Notes: generated by a model from the letters alone, not told the origin. Counted from the first letter of the stretch, positions 45,990 through 55,450 are shown. The stretch: 64,000 bases of DNA from Pantanalinema sp. GBBB05 (GCA_016743235.1 VRZD01000035.1:1-64000), one strand, 5' to 3'. Numbers and translations: made by a program.

Positions 45990-46868
45990 ATGATACAGAG
46001 CTATAGAAACCGCCGATCCTCTAGCTGGATAGCCGAATTTGATGATTTGATTCGCGGGGCATCGGGTGGGTTCTTATTTGGAATTCCTTTGCTTTATACG
46101 ATGGAGGTTTGGTGGATTGGTTCCTTTGCCCACCCCATTCGGTTACTGATGGCAATGATTCTCACGTTTACGATCGTATTCATGCTGAATCGTACGGATG
46201 GATTTCGCAAAAGTAGCAATACCCAAGCGAGTGATGCTGTGATCGATAGCATTGAAGCAATGGCAATTGGGATAATTTGTTGTGGTTTAATTCTGGTACT
46301 CTTACGCGAAATTACCTGGCAAACAGCTTTATCTGAAACATTAGGAAAGCTAATTTATGAAAGTATGCCATTTACATTAGGAGTGGCTTTAGCTAATCAA
46401 TTTCTTGGTGGAGAAACTCATTCGAATAATAGTAATAATCCCAATCAAAAGCCCTCTGATCAAGGTAGGCTAAATGCAACATTTGCTGATATTGGAGCAA
46501 CCTTAATTGGTGCAATGGTTATTGCTTCTAATATTGCGCCAACGGATGAAGTACCTATGCTGGTAGCGGCTGTTTCTGGATTATGGTTATTAGCCGTGAT
46601 GCTGATTTCCCTGCTGATTTCCTATGCCATTGTCTTTCAAGCTGGATTTGCTAAGCAGTCTCAACGCCAACAGCAAAAAGGAATTTTCCAGCGTCCAATT
46701 AGTGAAACCTTGATGTCATACTTAGTATCTTTATTCGCAGCGGCGGTTATGTTGGTGTTCTTTAGCCAGCTTCATTTAAATGATCCCTGGCAAATGTGGT
46801 TAAGTTACACAATTATTCTGGGTTTACCAGCCACGATCGGCGGAGCTGCAGGACGGTTAGCAATATGA
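45990..46868 (+). CDS. TIGR02587 family integral membrane protein
   Basis: About 292 residues with around seven hydrophobic segments: FLFGIPLLYTMEVWWIG, LLMAMILTFTIVFMLNR, IICCGLILVLL, GATLIGAMVIASNIAPTDEVPML, and further helices to the end. The W-W-x-G-x-x-A/F motif and IAPTDE segment match the TIGR02587 (DUF2391-type) family of unknown function. ATG 45990 is preferred over the upstream TTG at 45969. Its last four bases (ATGA) are also the start of the next gene, so the two are translationally coupled. Confidence 0.85.
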   Translation: MIQSYRNRRSSSWIAEFDDLIRGASGGFLFGIPLLYTMEVWWIGSFAHPIRLLMAMILTFTIVFMLNRTDGFRKSSNTQASDAVIDSIEAMAIGIICCGLILVLLREITWQTALSETLGKLIYESMPFTLGVALANQFLGGETHSNNSNNPNQKPSDQGRLNATFADIGATLIGAMVIASNIAPTDEVPMLVAAVSGLWLLAVMLISLLISYAIVFQAGFAKQSQRQQQKGIFQRPISETLMSYLVSLFAAAVMLVFFSQLHLNDPWQMWLSYTIILGLPATIGGAAGRLAI

Positions 46869-47290
46869 CAGAACTTCAAGAAAATAGTCACCCCCATCAT
46901 TTGGCTAAACGTCCTCCTCGGAGTCTAGCTGAATGGGTTAGCTTTTCGATCGCTTTATGCATTGTTAGCGTCATTGCCGCCTTAGTAGTATACGCTTGGG
47001 CAAGCGATCGCGATCGTCCAGCGGCTTTAGCAGTTCAAAAAACGGAGCCGATCCGTGAAGTTAACGGACAGTTTTATATCCCATTTGAAATCGCTAATTC
47101 TGGTGGTGAAACTGTGGAATCAGTACAGGTGATTGCTGAACTGAAAATCGGCGAAGAAGTCCTAGAGTCGGGTGATTTACAATTTGATTTTTTGTCCCAG
47201 GGCGAAAAGGAATCAGGTGTATTCATTTTTAAGCGAAATCCGAGTGCAGGACAACTAGTTCTGCGGGTATCTAGCTATAAAATTCCTTGA
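46865..47290 (+). CDS. TIGR02588 family protein, single membrane anchor
   Basis: 141 residues: a short cytoplasmic N-terminus (AKRPPRSLAEWVSF), one transmembrane helix (SIALCIVSVIAALVVYAW), and an extracytoplasmic beta-rich domain of about 85 residues (FYIPFEIANSGGETVESVQVIAEL). It matches the TIGR02588 family, found beside TIGR02587 members. It starts inside the stop codon of the preceding gene (ATGA overlap), so the proteins are probably made in a fixed ratio and may form a complex. Function unknown. Confidence 0.85.
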   Translation: MTELQENSHPHHLAKRPPRSLAEWVSFSIALCIVSVIAALVVYAWASDRDRPAALAVQKTEPIREVNGQFYIPFEIANSGGETVESVQVIAELKIGEEVLESGDLQFDFLSQGEKESGVFIFKRNPSAGQLVLRVSSYKIP

Positions 47291-47412
47291 TTTCTATTAC
47301 TAGCACCCTTTCAGCCGATCGATAGATTATTGGACTCTTATCTCTAAAGGGAGAGGGTTGAGTAAAGGGATCCCGTTAAGGTTTAGAAGATGTGACTAAC
47401 TAATTTTGACCT

Positions 47413-48090
47413 ATGAATAACATCGATAACGCAGATAACAACATCCAACAGACCGCCCAGGAAAATGCTCAAGGGACGATCAAAAATTTTGACCCAAATA
47501 CTCAACAGAATCCCGAAGGCGCAGCTGGTCTAACGGCAGATGCTTATCGGGGCGCAAAGAATATTCAAGAAACAGTTGAACGGGGTGAAAATAACGAGCG
47601 TAAAGTGATCGAGACTCTGAAGGACAGAATGCCTGAAGTGACGCCAACTCCTCCGGCATTCCATCAACAAGCCACTGCTCATGAACTGAAAGCTCGGTTG
47701 ATGTGGGGTGAACCTGGTCTGACGATCGTCGATGTGCGCGATCGAGAAGCATTTAACCAAGCTCACATCATGGGGGCAATCACAATGCCTATGGAGCGGC
47801 TGTTAGAGTCTGCCCAAATTGGTTTGATGCCGACTCGTGACATCTATGTTTATGGCAATAATGATGAGGAAACCAGCAGTGCTGCCAGCACCCTGCGCCA
47901 AGCAGGATTCCGGCGTGTGGCTGAACTCAAAGGTGGCATTGATGCCTGGACCGAAATTCGGGGGGCCATGGAAGGACCTGCTACCGATGAGTCTCCCAGT
48001 GCTGGTGCATACAATCTAGTCTCTCGTTTGCAAGAGTTTGCTGAAGAACGGGCTAAAGAGAAGCAAATGGAACGCTTTGCTAAGCACTAA
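47413..48090 (+). CDS. Rhodanese-like domain protein lacking the catalytic Cys
   Basis: 225 residues. The first 85 are hydrophilic, Asn/Gln/Glu-rich and probably disordered. A rhodanese fold follows (about 90-190) with TIVDVRDREAFNQAHIMGAITMPM and the C-terminal block ELKGGIDAWTEI. The active-site loop that should read Y-C-x-x-G reads VYGNNDEET, with Gly148 in place of Cys, so sulfur transfer is not possible at this site. It is probably a binding or sensor module. A charged helical tail ends the protein. The gene lies 122 bases after the TIGR02588 gene on the same strand. Confidence 0.85.
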   Translation: MNNIDNADNNIQQTAQENAQGTIKNFDPNTQQNPEGAAGLTADAYRGAKNIQETVERGENNERKVIETLKDRMPEVTPTPPAFHQQATAHELKARLMWGEPGLTIVDVRDREAFNQAHIMGAITMPMERLLESAQIGLMPTRDIYVYGNNDEETSSAASTLRQAGFRRVAELKGGIDAWTEIRGAMEGPATDESPSAGAYNLVSRLQEFAEERAKEKQMERFAKH

Positions 48091-48236
48091 ATCCAGGTAG
48101 GTTTCATTCACTTTACCAGTGATGTCATATGATCCCTCACTCTTCACTTTTCTGTTGATTAGGAGATTGGGGGGTCATCACATTTATCTCTATAAATCTT
48201 GTCTATTTTGCTAATTCTTGGCTGATTTATTAACTA

Positions 48237-49577
48237 ATGCAATACGATTACAATTTATTCATTATTGGAGCAGGACCTGGGGGATTGGCTGCTGCCAAAC
48301 GAGCTGCGAAGTATGGTGCGAGAGTGGCGATCGCAGAACAACACCATATTGGTGGAGTTTGCGTCAATCAAGGCTGCATTAGTAAGAAGTCGATGGTGTA
48401 CGCTTCTGACTTTGCTCGCCTGTTGGCATCTGCGGGGAATTGGGGATGGCAAGTTAAGCACCAAACATTTGACTGGCAGTACTTTAAAGCGGTTCGAGAT
48501 CAAGAAGTCGCTAGACTCAGAGAACGGCATCAAGCGGCGTTAATTGAGGCTGGGGTTGAACTGATTCCAGAAAAAGCCATATTGATTGATCCTCATACGA
48601 TTCACGTCAGCGATCGCCAGATTACAGCCGAAAAAATTTTGCTGGCTGTGGGTGGTCAACCGATGCAGCCACAACTGCCTGGGGTTGAATATGCTGTGAC
48701 ATCCCGAGAAATGTTTGGGCTAGAGAAGTTGCCGCAACGTATTGCTATTATTGGTAGTGGTTATATTGGTGTAGAATTTGCTAGCATTCTGCGGGCATTC
48801 GAAGTCGAAGTGACCTTGTTGGAGCAAGCTGATACGATTCTGCATGGGTTTGATCAAGAAGTCCAGCAGGCTGTGCGATCGGGTTTACTTCAGCAGGGGA
48901 TTCACAGTTTTTGCAATACCACGGTGAAGGAGATTGCGCCTGGAGCCGCCGGTTTGCAACTCACCTTAGATGGTGATCAGACCCAACCACTGACCGTAGA
49001 TACGGTTTTATGTGCGATCGGGCGAACTCCCAATTTAGCTGGATTAGGTTTGGAGCAAGCTGGAGTCCAGATCCAGGATGGAGCGGTCACCGTTGATGCT
49101 TACAGTCGTACCAGTCAAGCGAATATTTTTGCGATCGGCGACTGCACGAATCGGCTGCCACTGACCCCTGTGGCACGGGCGGAAGGACACGCGTTTGCAG
49201 AAACCGAATTTGGCAATCATCCCTGCCATATCGATTATACCTATGTACCTTCGGCTGTTTTTTGTCGCCCTGAAGCGGCGGCGATCGGGATGACAGAAGC
49301 GGATGCCCGTGACAAATATGGTGACCATGCGATTCAATGCCATCGCACTGAATTTGAACCGCTATTTAGCCGCTTGGATCGATATCCTGGTAAAGCCATG
49401 TTGAAGTTGGTGCTTCATCGTTCCACTAGCAAAGTGTTAGGAGTACATGTTGTCAGTCAAGATGCGGCAGAAATGATTCAAGGGATTGCGATCGCGATTA
49501 AACGTGGAATTACTAAACCAGATTTTGATGAGATGATTGGCATCCACCCCACCTTAGCAGAAGAGTTTTTTCACTAA
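48237..49577 (+). CDS. Glutathione-reductase-like FAD/NAD(P) disulfide oxidoreductase
   Basis: 446 residues. FAD-binding GAGPGGLAAAKRAA, redox disulfide Cys42/Cys47 (GGVCVNQGCISKKSM), NAD(P)-binding IIGSGYIGVEFAS, second FAD motif IFAIGDCTN, and C-terminal catalytic pair His437/Glu442 (GIHPTLAEEF). The layout is that of the pyridine nucleotide-disulfide oxidoreductases, closest to glutathione reductase. The second strand of the NAD(P) fold ends in Glu196 (VTLLEQAD), with no Arg to hold the 2'-phosphate of NADPH, so NADH may be preferred. It could be a paralog acting on a different disulfide. ATG start. Confidence 0.88.
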   Translation: MQYDYNLFIIGAGPGGLAAAKRAAKYGARVAIAEQHHIGGVCVNQGCISKKSMVYASDFARLLASAGNWGWQVKHQTFDWQYFKAVRDQEVARLRERHQAALIEAGVELIPEKAILIDPHTIHVSDRQITAEKILLAVGGQPMQPQLPGVEYAVTSREMFGLEKLPQRIAIIGSGYIGVEFASILRAFEVEVTLLEQADTILHGFDQEVQQAVRSGLLQQGIHSFCNTTVKEIAPGAAGLQLTLDGDQTQPLTVDTVLCAIGRTPNLAGLGLEQAGVQIQDGAVTVDAYSRTSQANIFAIGDCTNRLPLTPVARAEGHAFAETEFGNHPCHIDYTYVPSAVFCRPEAAAIGMTEADARDKYGDHAIQCHRTEFEPLFSRLDRYPGKAMLKLVLHRSTSKVLGVHVVSQDAAEMIQGIAIAIKRGITKPDFDEMIGIHPTLAEEFFH

Positions 49578-49681
49578 CTATGCCGCCTAGAGCTCTAATA
49601 AATTGTGAAGACTAATTGATCTCCTGGGGCAATTTCCATCAAACTATTCAATGACCTGCTCTAGTCAGGAATCCGGCAACA

Positions 49682-49720
49682 GCAAACCTGGAGACTGCCT
49701 CAAAAAATTTCCAGGTTTGC
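49682..49720. terminator. Bidirectional terminator hairpin
   Basis: Perfect 11-bp inverted repeat GCAAACCTGGA / TCCAGGTTTGC with a 17-base loop, in the gap between the convergent flavoprotein and nrtD genes. The loop holds an A-rich/T-rich run (CAAAAAATT). Confidence 0.7.
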
Positions 49721-49782
49721 CATTTGCCAGACTACGCCAGCTCGAACTTAGCCCACGCACGTCATTTAGTCGTCACTCTAAA

Positions 49783-50715
49783 TCACGCGTCGTCGTCGTG
49801 GGCAAAGCGGTTGTAGAGGAAATCGAGGGCGTAGTTCCGTAATTCGTAGTACTCCGGATCTTCCATAATCCGGGTACGATCGCGCGGACGGGGGAACGGA
49901 ATCGTCATCACTTCCCCAATCTTGGCGGCGGGTCCGTTGGTCATCATCACCAGGCGATCGGCTAAAAATAGTGCTTCATCAATGTCGTGGGTAATCATCA
50001 ACACGGTGCAGCGATGATCCTGCCAGATTTTCAGCAATTCTTCTTGCAGTTCTTCTTTGGTGATCGCATCCAACGCTCCAAACGGTTCATCTAAAATCAG
50101 CAGTTCGGGACGGATGGATAAAGCGCGAGCGATCGCCACCCGTTGTTTCATCCCGCCGGAAATTTGGGTGGGTTGTTTTTCAGCCGCTTCGCTTAAGCCC
50201 ACCATAGCCAGGTGTTCGCGAACGATTTCCCGCTTCTCGGCGACGGATTTATCGGGATAAACGGAATCGACCGCCAGATAAACATTTTCAAATACCGTCA
50301 ACCAGGGCAACAACGCATAGTTCTGGAACACCATCATGCGATCGGGACCAGGACCTTTGATCGGTTTGCCGTTGAGGGTAACGCTGCCAGTCGTCGGTTG
50401 ATTGAACCCCGACACCATATTTAATAGGGTCGATTTCCCACAACCAGAGTGACCAATTAAACAAATGAATTCACCTTCGGCAATGGTCAAATTCACCCCA
50501 TCCAACACAACAAAATTGCCTTTGGGTGTGGGGTAAACCTTCGATAGTTCTTTAATTACCAGGAAATTGTTAGCTGTTCCGGTGGGTTGGGGTTTTAAGA
50601 CAGTTTGCAAAGAGGTCATAGCAGATGATGAATGAATTGGGCGGGTCTGGTCAGATGGAGCGGTTCCAGAGTTAGATTCCCGAACGGAATCTTGCACATC
50701 AAGGGGTGGCGTCAT
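49783..50715 (-). CDS. nrtD: Nitrate/nitrite ABC transporter ATPase
   Basis: The 310-residue protein has Walker A GHSGCGKST, Q-loop VFQNYALLPWLTV, signature ISGGMKQRVAIARAL, Walker B LLILDEPFGALD and H-loop MITHDIDEAL. The N-terminal extension of about 50 residues (S/T/P-rich) precedes the usual NrtD start. One of two ATPases of the NrtABCD importer; unlike NrtC it has no regulatory C-terminal domain. Last gene of the minus-strand operon, 97 bases after nrtC. ATG 50715; an internal ATG (M33) is an alternative. Confidence 0.93.
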   Translation of the reverse strand: MTPPLDVQDSVRESNSGTAPSDQTRPIHSSSAMTSLQTVLKPQPTGTANNFLVIKELSKVYPTPKGNFVVLDGVNLTIAEGEFICLIGHSGCGKSTLLNMVSGFNQPTTGSVTLNGKPIKGPGPDRMMVFQNYALLPWLTVFENVYLAVDSVYPDKSVAEKREIVREHLAMVGLSEAAEKQPTQISGGMKQRVAIARALSIRPELLILDEPFGALDAITKEELQEELLKIWQDHRCTVLMITHDIDEALFLADRLVMMTNGPAAKIGEVMTIPFPRPRDRTRIMEDPEYYELRNYALDFLYNRFAHDDDA

Positions 50716-50812
50716 GATGGGTTATCGCTTCTGGTAAGTTGAGCAATCAGTCATTGAGGAAGGAGATTTCCGATCGCAACTAGCTTTCGGAAATCTCGAT
50801 GCAGCAGTGACG

Positions 50813-52819
50813 TCAGGCAACACGAGGCGGACGGCTATCAATAATCACTTCAGCCACACTGAAATCCCGTTTGATTTCCAGACTGTTCAGGTAGGCGATC
50901 GGGTCGTCGTCGGACTTAAACACCGTGCCATCGAATAGGCGGATCGGACCCCGGCTGTAAGAGTTATCCAGCAGACCTAATTCGCGGGCAGCAATGCTAA
51001 ACACAGTGACCTGACAGGTGCGCTCCAGGATTTCCATCCAGTTGCGGGGGAAGGGCGTATCACCCCAGCGGGCTAATTGGGTCATCGTCCACAGCGTTTC
51101 GGTGCGGCTCGGACGGTTCATCCCCTCGCCATAGAAGGCATGATGGGCATATTCCCGCATGGGTTGGTCGAGATTGCAGGTGTAGGAATTCGGATCGCCT
51201 AAATGCACATAGTCAATACTGGTACTGACATAATCGCGACCCGCCACAATCCTGCGAATTTCCTCGGCGTTGGCTGGATCGGCGCAATAGTGGCAGGCTT
51301 CCAGCAACGCTTTCACCAGGGCAATATGAGTATTGGGATAGGCAGCCGCCCAATCTTCCCGCACCCCTAACACTTTACCAGGGTGTCCCTGCCAGATTTC
51401 TAGGTCGGTGGCAACCGTGAAGCCAACGCCTTCCATTGCCGCCCGCAGGTTCCAGGGTTCCCCCACGCAATAACCATCGATCGTCCCCGATCGCAGATCA
51501 GCCACCATCTGAGCCGGAGGAATGGTTTTCAGTTGCACATCGCGATCGGGATCAATGCCACCCGCCGCCAGCCAATACCGTAATAACAGGTTGTGCATGG
51601 AGGAAGGATGTACCATCCCCAACGTATGCTGCTGCTCGGTAGACTCCAGCAACATCCGCTTGAAGTCCGTCGCACTAATCACGCCCTGCTCATAGAACTT
51701 ATGCGCCAGCGTAATTGCATTACCATTGCGGGTCATGGTCAGGCTGGTGACCGTCGGCAGTGGGGTGTTATTGTGCCCACCCAAGGTTAACCACACCGGC
51801 ATCCCTGACGGCATTTGAGCCGCATCGAGATAACCCCCAGCAATGCCATCAACAATCCCCCGCCAACTGGCTTCCCGCACCAAATTCACTTCATCTAAGC
51901 CATGTTTAGCAAAGAAGCCTTTTTCTTTAGCGACGGCAACCGGAGCACAAGCCGTGAGAGGGACAAAGCCGATCTCCAGATTCACCTTCTCCAGACCATG
52001 CCGGGCAACCACTGCTGTCTTTTTCGCCCGGATTTTTTTGATCCGTTTTTGTTGGTTAAGGAAATAGATAATTTCACTCCGCAAGCTGTAATAACTGGGG
52101 TGTTTCACCACTTCCATCCGTTTGCGGGGACGGGGAATGTCTACTTCCAGAATGCCGCCAATTTGCGAACCGGGACCGTTCGTTAGCATGACGATCCGAT
52201 CGCTGAGCAGTACTGCCTCATCCACATCGTGCGTCACCATCACCGCCGTTACCTCATTCTCTTCGCAAATCTGCATCAGTTGTTCTTGCAGATTGCCGCG
52301 AGTCAGGGCATCTAATGCCCCAAAGGGTTCATCCAGGAGTAACAGCTTGGGACGAATGGCGAGGGCACGAGCGATCGCGACCCGTTGCTTCTGACCACCG
52401 GATAACATTGCCGGAGGCTTCTCAGCATGGGGTTGTAAGCCCACCATTTTAATGTGTTGTTCAACCACCTGTTGGCGTTCTTCTTTTGACAAGTGTGCCA
52501 ACACTTCATCTACGGCAAGAGAAATATTCTCGCGAACGGTGAGCCAGGGCAGCAGGGAATAGTTTTGGAACACCACCATTTTATCGGGACCGGGGCGTTT
52601 GATGGTATCGCCATCGAGCAACACCACGCCTTCAGAGGGCATATCCAAACCGGCGATCATGTTGAGCAAGGTGGACTTACCGCAACCAGAGTGTCCAATT
52701 AAGGAAATGAATTCCCCTTTTTTAATCTCTAAACCGATACCTTTGAGGGCAACATAGGAACCCCCGTTGGAGAGGGAAAACACCTTGTCGATATTGTCTA
52801 CAGCTACAAATGCAGTCAT
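50813..52819 (-). CDS. nrtC: Nitrate/nitrite ABC transporter ATPase with NrtA-like regulatory domain
   Basis: 668 residues: N-terminal ATPase (1-260: GHSGCGKST, MLSGGQKQRVAIARAL, LLLDEPFGALDA) and a C-terminal domain (about 280-650) homologous to the solute-binding protein NrtA (VNLEIGFVPLTACAPVAVAKEKGFFAKHGL). That domain is known to mediate ammonium-dependent inhibition of transport. The normal full-length cyanobacterial NrtC layout. It pairs with NrtD and NrtB. ATG 52819. Confidence 0.96.
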   Translation of the reverse strand: MTAFVAVDNIDKVFSLSNGGSYVALKGIGLEIKKGEFISLIGHSGCGKSTLLNMIAGLDMPSEGVVLLDGDTIKRPGPDKMVVFQNYSLLPWLTVRENISLAVDEVLAHLSKEERQQVVEQHIKMVGLQPHAEKPPAMLSGGQKQRVAIARALAIRPKLLLLDEPFGALDALTRGNLQEQLMQICEENEVTAVMVTHDVDEAVLLSDRIVMLTNGPGSQIGGILEVDIPRPRKRMEVVKHPSYYSLRSEIIYFLNQQKRIKKIRAKKTAVVARHGLEKVNLEIGFVPLTACAPVAVAKEKGFFAKHGLDEVNLVREASWRGIVDGIAGGYLDAAQMPSGMPVWLTLGGHNNTPLPTVTSLTMTRNGNAITLAHKFYEQGVISATDFKRMLLESTEQQHTLGMVHPSSMHNLLLRYWLAAGGIDPDRDVQLKTIPPAQMVADLRSGTIDGYCVGEPWNLRAAMEGVGFTVATDLEIWQGHPGKVLGVREDWAAAYPNTHIALVKALLEACHYCADPANAEEIRRIVAGRDYVSTSIDYVHLGDPNSYTCNLDQPMREYAHHAFYGEGMNRPSRTETLWTMTQLARWGDTPFPRNWMEILERTCQVTVFSIAARELGLLDNSYSRGPIRLFDGTVFKSDDDPIAYLNSLEIKRDFSVAEVIIDSRPPRVA

Positions 52820-52877
52820 GGCTGTGAGTGTTTAAGTGAATAGTGAACTGAGTCAGGTTATGAGACGGGTTCAATAA

Positions 52878-53720
52878 TTAGCTTTGAGGTAAAATCTGGC
52901 GTTGAATCCAGGCAACAAAGCGATCGAGGATTAAGCCCACACCACCGATGTAAATCACCGCCAGAATCACTTCACTCACATAGTTTTGTTGGTAAGCATC
53001 CCAGATGAAGAAGCCAATTCCAACTACACCCGACATGACAATCTCAGCCGCAATAATTGCCAACCACGCTAAACCGATCGCAATTCGTAATCCCGTGAAG
53101 ATATAAGGCAGGGCAGACGGAATCAGAATCTTGAAGAAATACTTGCGGGGTGAGATTTGCAATACTCGTGCCACATTTTTGTAGTCATCGGGAATTTGTT
53201 GCACACCCACGGTTGTATTGATCAAGATCGGCCAGATCGCGGTAATGAAAATCACGAAAATGGCAGCGGTTTGGACGTTTGGTAATGCAATCAAGGTAAT
53301 AGGAACCCACGCTAGAGGAGCGATCATCCGCAGGAATTGGAACAGAGGATCGAGCGCTTTATTGACCTTTGGTTGAGTGCCGACCAGGATACCTAAACCA
53401 ATCCCGACGATCGCCGCCAGGCTATACCCTAAAGCCACCCGCTTCAGACTTTCCAAGGTTTGCCAGAACAAGCCCTTATCTAACCCACCCCGATCCATAA
53501 ACGGATAGAGCAACAATGTCCGGGTGTTTTTATCGGTAATGATCGAACTGGGTGGGGGCAGTTTGGTAATGCCGGACATGGATATGAGCTGCCAAATGGC
53601 GATAAAACCGATCACTCCAATGAGTGGTAAGAAAATATTTTCACCGTTCTTTTGCCAAAACGATTTTAGTGAGTCGGAAACGTTTGTCCCAGTGACACGA
53701 TTCTGTGCGTTTGCAACCAT
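52878..53720 (-). CDS. nrtB: Nitrate/nitrite ABC transporter permease
   Basis: 280 residues with about six membrane helices and the EAA-like coupling loop around QIPDDYKNVARVLQISPRKYFFKILIPSALPYIFTGLRIA. Other NrtB features are FQFLRMIAPLAWVPITLIALPN and the C-terminal AVIYIGGVGLILDRFVAWIQRQ. It forms the membrane channel of the importer. ATG 53720 with GGAGA about ten bases upstream. Lies 44 bases after nrtA and 58 bases before nrtC. Confidence 0.95.
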   Translation of the reverse strand: MVANAQNRVTGTNVSDSLKSFWQKNGENIFLPLIGVIGFIAIWQLISMSGITKLPPPSSIITDKNTRTLLLYPFMDRGGLDKGLFWQTLESLKRVALGYSLAAIVGIGLGILVGTQPKVNKALDPLFQFLRMIAPLAWVPITLIALPNVQTAAIFVIFITAIWPILINTTVGVQQIPDDYKNVARVLQISPRKYFFKILIPSALPYIFTGLRIAIGLAWLAIIAAEIVMSGVVGIGFFIWDAYQQNYVSEVILAVIYIGGVGLILDRFVAWIQRQILPQS

Positions 53721-53764
53721 GAGTTTAGTTCTCCAAGTTTTAGAAGTGCAGAGTCATTAAGGAA

Positions 53765-55129
53765 TTAGGCGCGTTTAATTTTCAAACTTGCCAGGTAAGC
53801 GGATGGCTGCTCTGGGTCAAACTCAATGCCATCAAAGAATTTCTCAACGCCACGCGAGGTTTTAGTAGGAATATCAGCGGCGGCAATCCCTGCTTCCTTC
53901 GCCGCTTCCCGCCAAATATCTTCGCGGTTGACTTTATCAATCAATTTCTTCGCGGTGTCTGTATCTTTAATCGCGCCATTGTGGAAGTTCCACCGCATGG
54001 TTTCCGTCAGGAACCACAGATCATGGCTCTTGTAGGGATAGGAGACATTACCAACATCGTCCTTCCAGTACAACGGCCCACTCTTAAAGCTGTTGATTTC
54101 AGGTTGACCATCGCCCATCGCATACTTGCCTTCGTAGGGTGGGGTAATCACTTTCGCTGGCACATTAAAGTAGCTGCGTCCGGCCACAATCTGAATCAGC
54201 TCTGGGCGGTTCTCTGGTCGATCGCACCATTGTTGCGCTTCCATGATCGCTTTTAGGATAGCTTTGGTGGCTTTGGGATGTTTATCGACCCAATCGGCAC
54301 GAATCGCCAGATACTCTTCGGGGTGGAACTTCCAGATTTGCTCGGTCAAGGCTGCCATGAACCCGATCTCGTCTGACACAATCCGGTAGGGCCAGGGGTC
54401 GCCGGTACTGAAGGCATCCATACTGCCTGTCCGCATCCCCTGCACCGTTTCCGCTGAAGGCACAGCGAGCAAATCAATGTCGCGATCGGGGTCAATGCCA
54501 CTCGCCGCGAACCAATAGCGAATCCAGAAATCCTGGTTCACATTAGGGAAGGTGTGTGCCGCTTTAAACTTTCTCCCTTCGGTTTTTTCAAACGCTTTGA
54601 TGTAATCTGGATCGCTAATTTTCAGGTTAATGCCCTTGCCCTGATTTTTGCCTGAAATGGCAATACCATTACCCTGCGTCACCAGTTGCGCCAGCACATA
54701 CATTGGCATTTTTCTGCCGTTGGTAATGATGCCTTCACTAATTAAGTGGGGCATCGGCATCTGCCACTGACCGCCATCAATCCCACCATTGTCTGAGCCA
54801 ATGACTACGTTATCCCGTGCTGATGCCCAGTTGGCTTGCTTAGAAATCTCGACATTGGGCATGCCGTATTTAGCAAAAAAGCCTTTTTCCTTAGCAATGA
54901 TTAATGGAGCCGATTCCACAATGGGAATAAATCCTAATTTAACAGTTGTGACTTCTGGAGTTTCACCGCTAGCAACATTAACAGCAGGAGCCGCAGAAGG
55001 GCTTTGTTGCACCGTAGTTGTATCGTCGGGTGGGTTCCCTAAACAACCTTTCAAAAATACGGCACTCATTGCCGAAGCCCCTACGGTCGTAACGAACTTA
55101 CGCCGAGAAAATCTAGAAAATTCAGACAT
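53765..55129 (-). CDS. nrtA: Nitrate/nitrite-binding lipoprotein
   Basis: The 454-residue protein has an N-terminus combining a twin-arginine-like SRRKFVTT with a hydrophobic stretch and lipobox FLKGC, then a low-complexity tether. The binding domain (about 60-450) includes TTVKLGFIPIVESAPLIIAKEKGFFAKYGM, IGSDNGGIDGGQWQMPMPHL and GDPWPYRIVSDEIGF, all typical of NrtA/CmpA. The GGIDGGQW region separates nitrate (NrtA) from bicarbonate (CmpA) proteins poorly, but the company of a full nrtBCD set makes nitrate the likely substrate. ATG 55129 with a strong AGGAGG site. First gene of the operon. Confidence 0.94.
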   Translation of the reverse strand: MSEFSRFSRRKFVTTVGASAMSAVFLKGCLGNPPDDTTTVQQSPSAAPAVNVASGETPEVTTVKLGFIPIVESAPLIIAKEKGFFAKYGMPNVEISKQANWASARDNVVIGSDNGGIDGGQWQMPMPHLISEGIITNGRKMPMYVLAQLVTQGNGIAISGKNQGKGINLKISDPDYIKAFEKTEGRKFKAAHTFPNVNQDFWIRYWFAASGIDPDRDIDLLAVPSAETVQGMRTGSMDAFSTGDPWPYRIVSDEIGFMAALTEQIWKFHPEEYLAIRADWVDKHPKATKAILKAIMEAQQWCDRPENRPELIQIVAGRSYFNVPAKVITPPYEGKYAMGDGQPEINSFKSGPLYWKDDVGNVSYPYKSHDLWFLTETMRWNFHNGAIKDTDTAKKLIDKVNREDIWREAAKEAGIAAADIPTKTSRGVEKFFDGIEFDPEQPSAYLASLKIKRA

Positions 55130-55311
55130 AAAACCTCCTGTGACTCCCCTGACATGAGGAGCGGTGAATGGGATGAATGTGACGAAAGCTTTGAGCGAAC
55201 CTAGTTAAGACTGAGCCCGAGACGAAAACCTGCAACCAGGTACTTAAACCGTCAGCGTTCTGGTCTTAGTGACGAACATTAGGTCAGTTGAATGAGGCAT
55301 TCATCTAACTT

Positions 55312-55325
55312 GTAAGTAAGTTTAC
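55312..55325. promoter_or_regulatory. NtcA binding site (GTA-N8-TAC)
   Basis: GTAAGTAAGTTTAC matches the NtcA consensus GTA-N8-TAC exactly and is nearly symmetric. It lies 183 bases upstream of the nrtA start. NtcA, the global nitrogen regulator, activates nrt operons when ammonium is scarce. I cannot place a well-spaced -10 box with confidence (a TAATGT lies about 30 bases downstream on the minus strand). Confidence 0.65.
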
Positions 55326-55426
55326 CGGGTTTTGCGAATAAAAAGTTAGTTTTGACCGATAAAGATTAAACGAATCTTAAATAGAATCTATAAGTGAATA
55401 TTTAGGTAATTACGGCGTGGGATAAA

Positions 55427-55450
55427 TATCATAGATCTAGATCTATGATA
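55427..55450. repeat. 24-bp perfect palindrome
   Basis: TATCATAGATCT and its exact reverse complement AGATCTATGATA abut without a spacer. The half ATCTATGATAG recurs at 55645-55655, about 200 bases away. Candidate operator for a dimeric regulator, or a cruciform-forming site. Confidence 0.7.
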
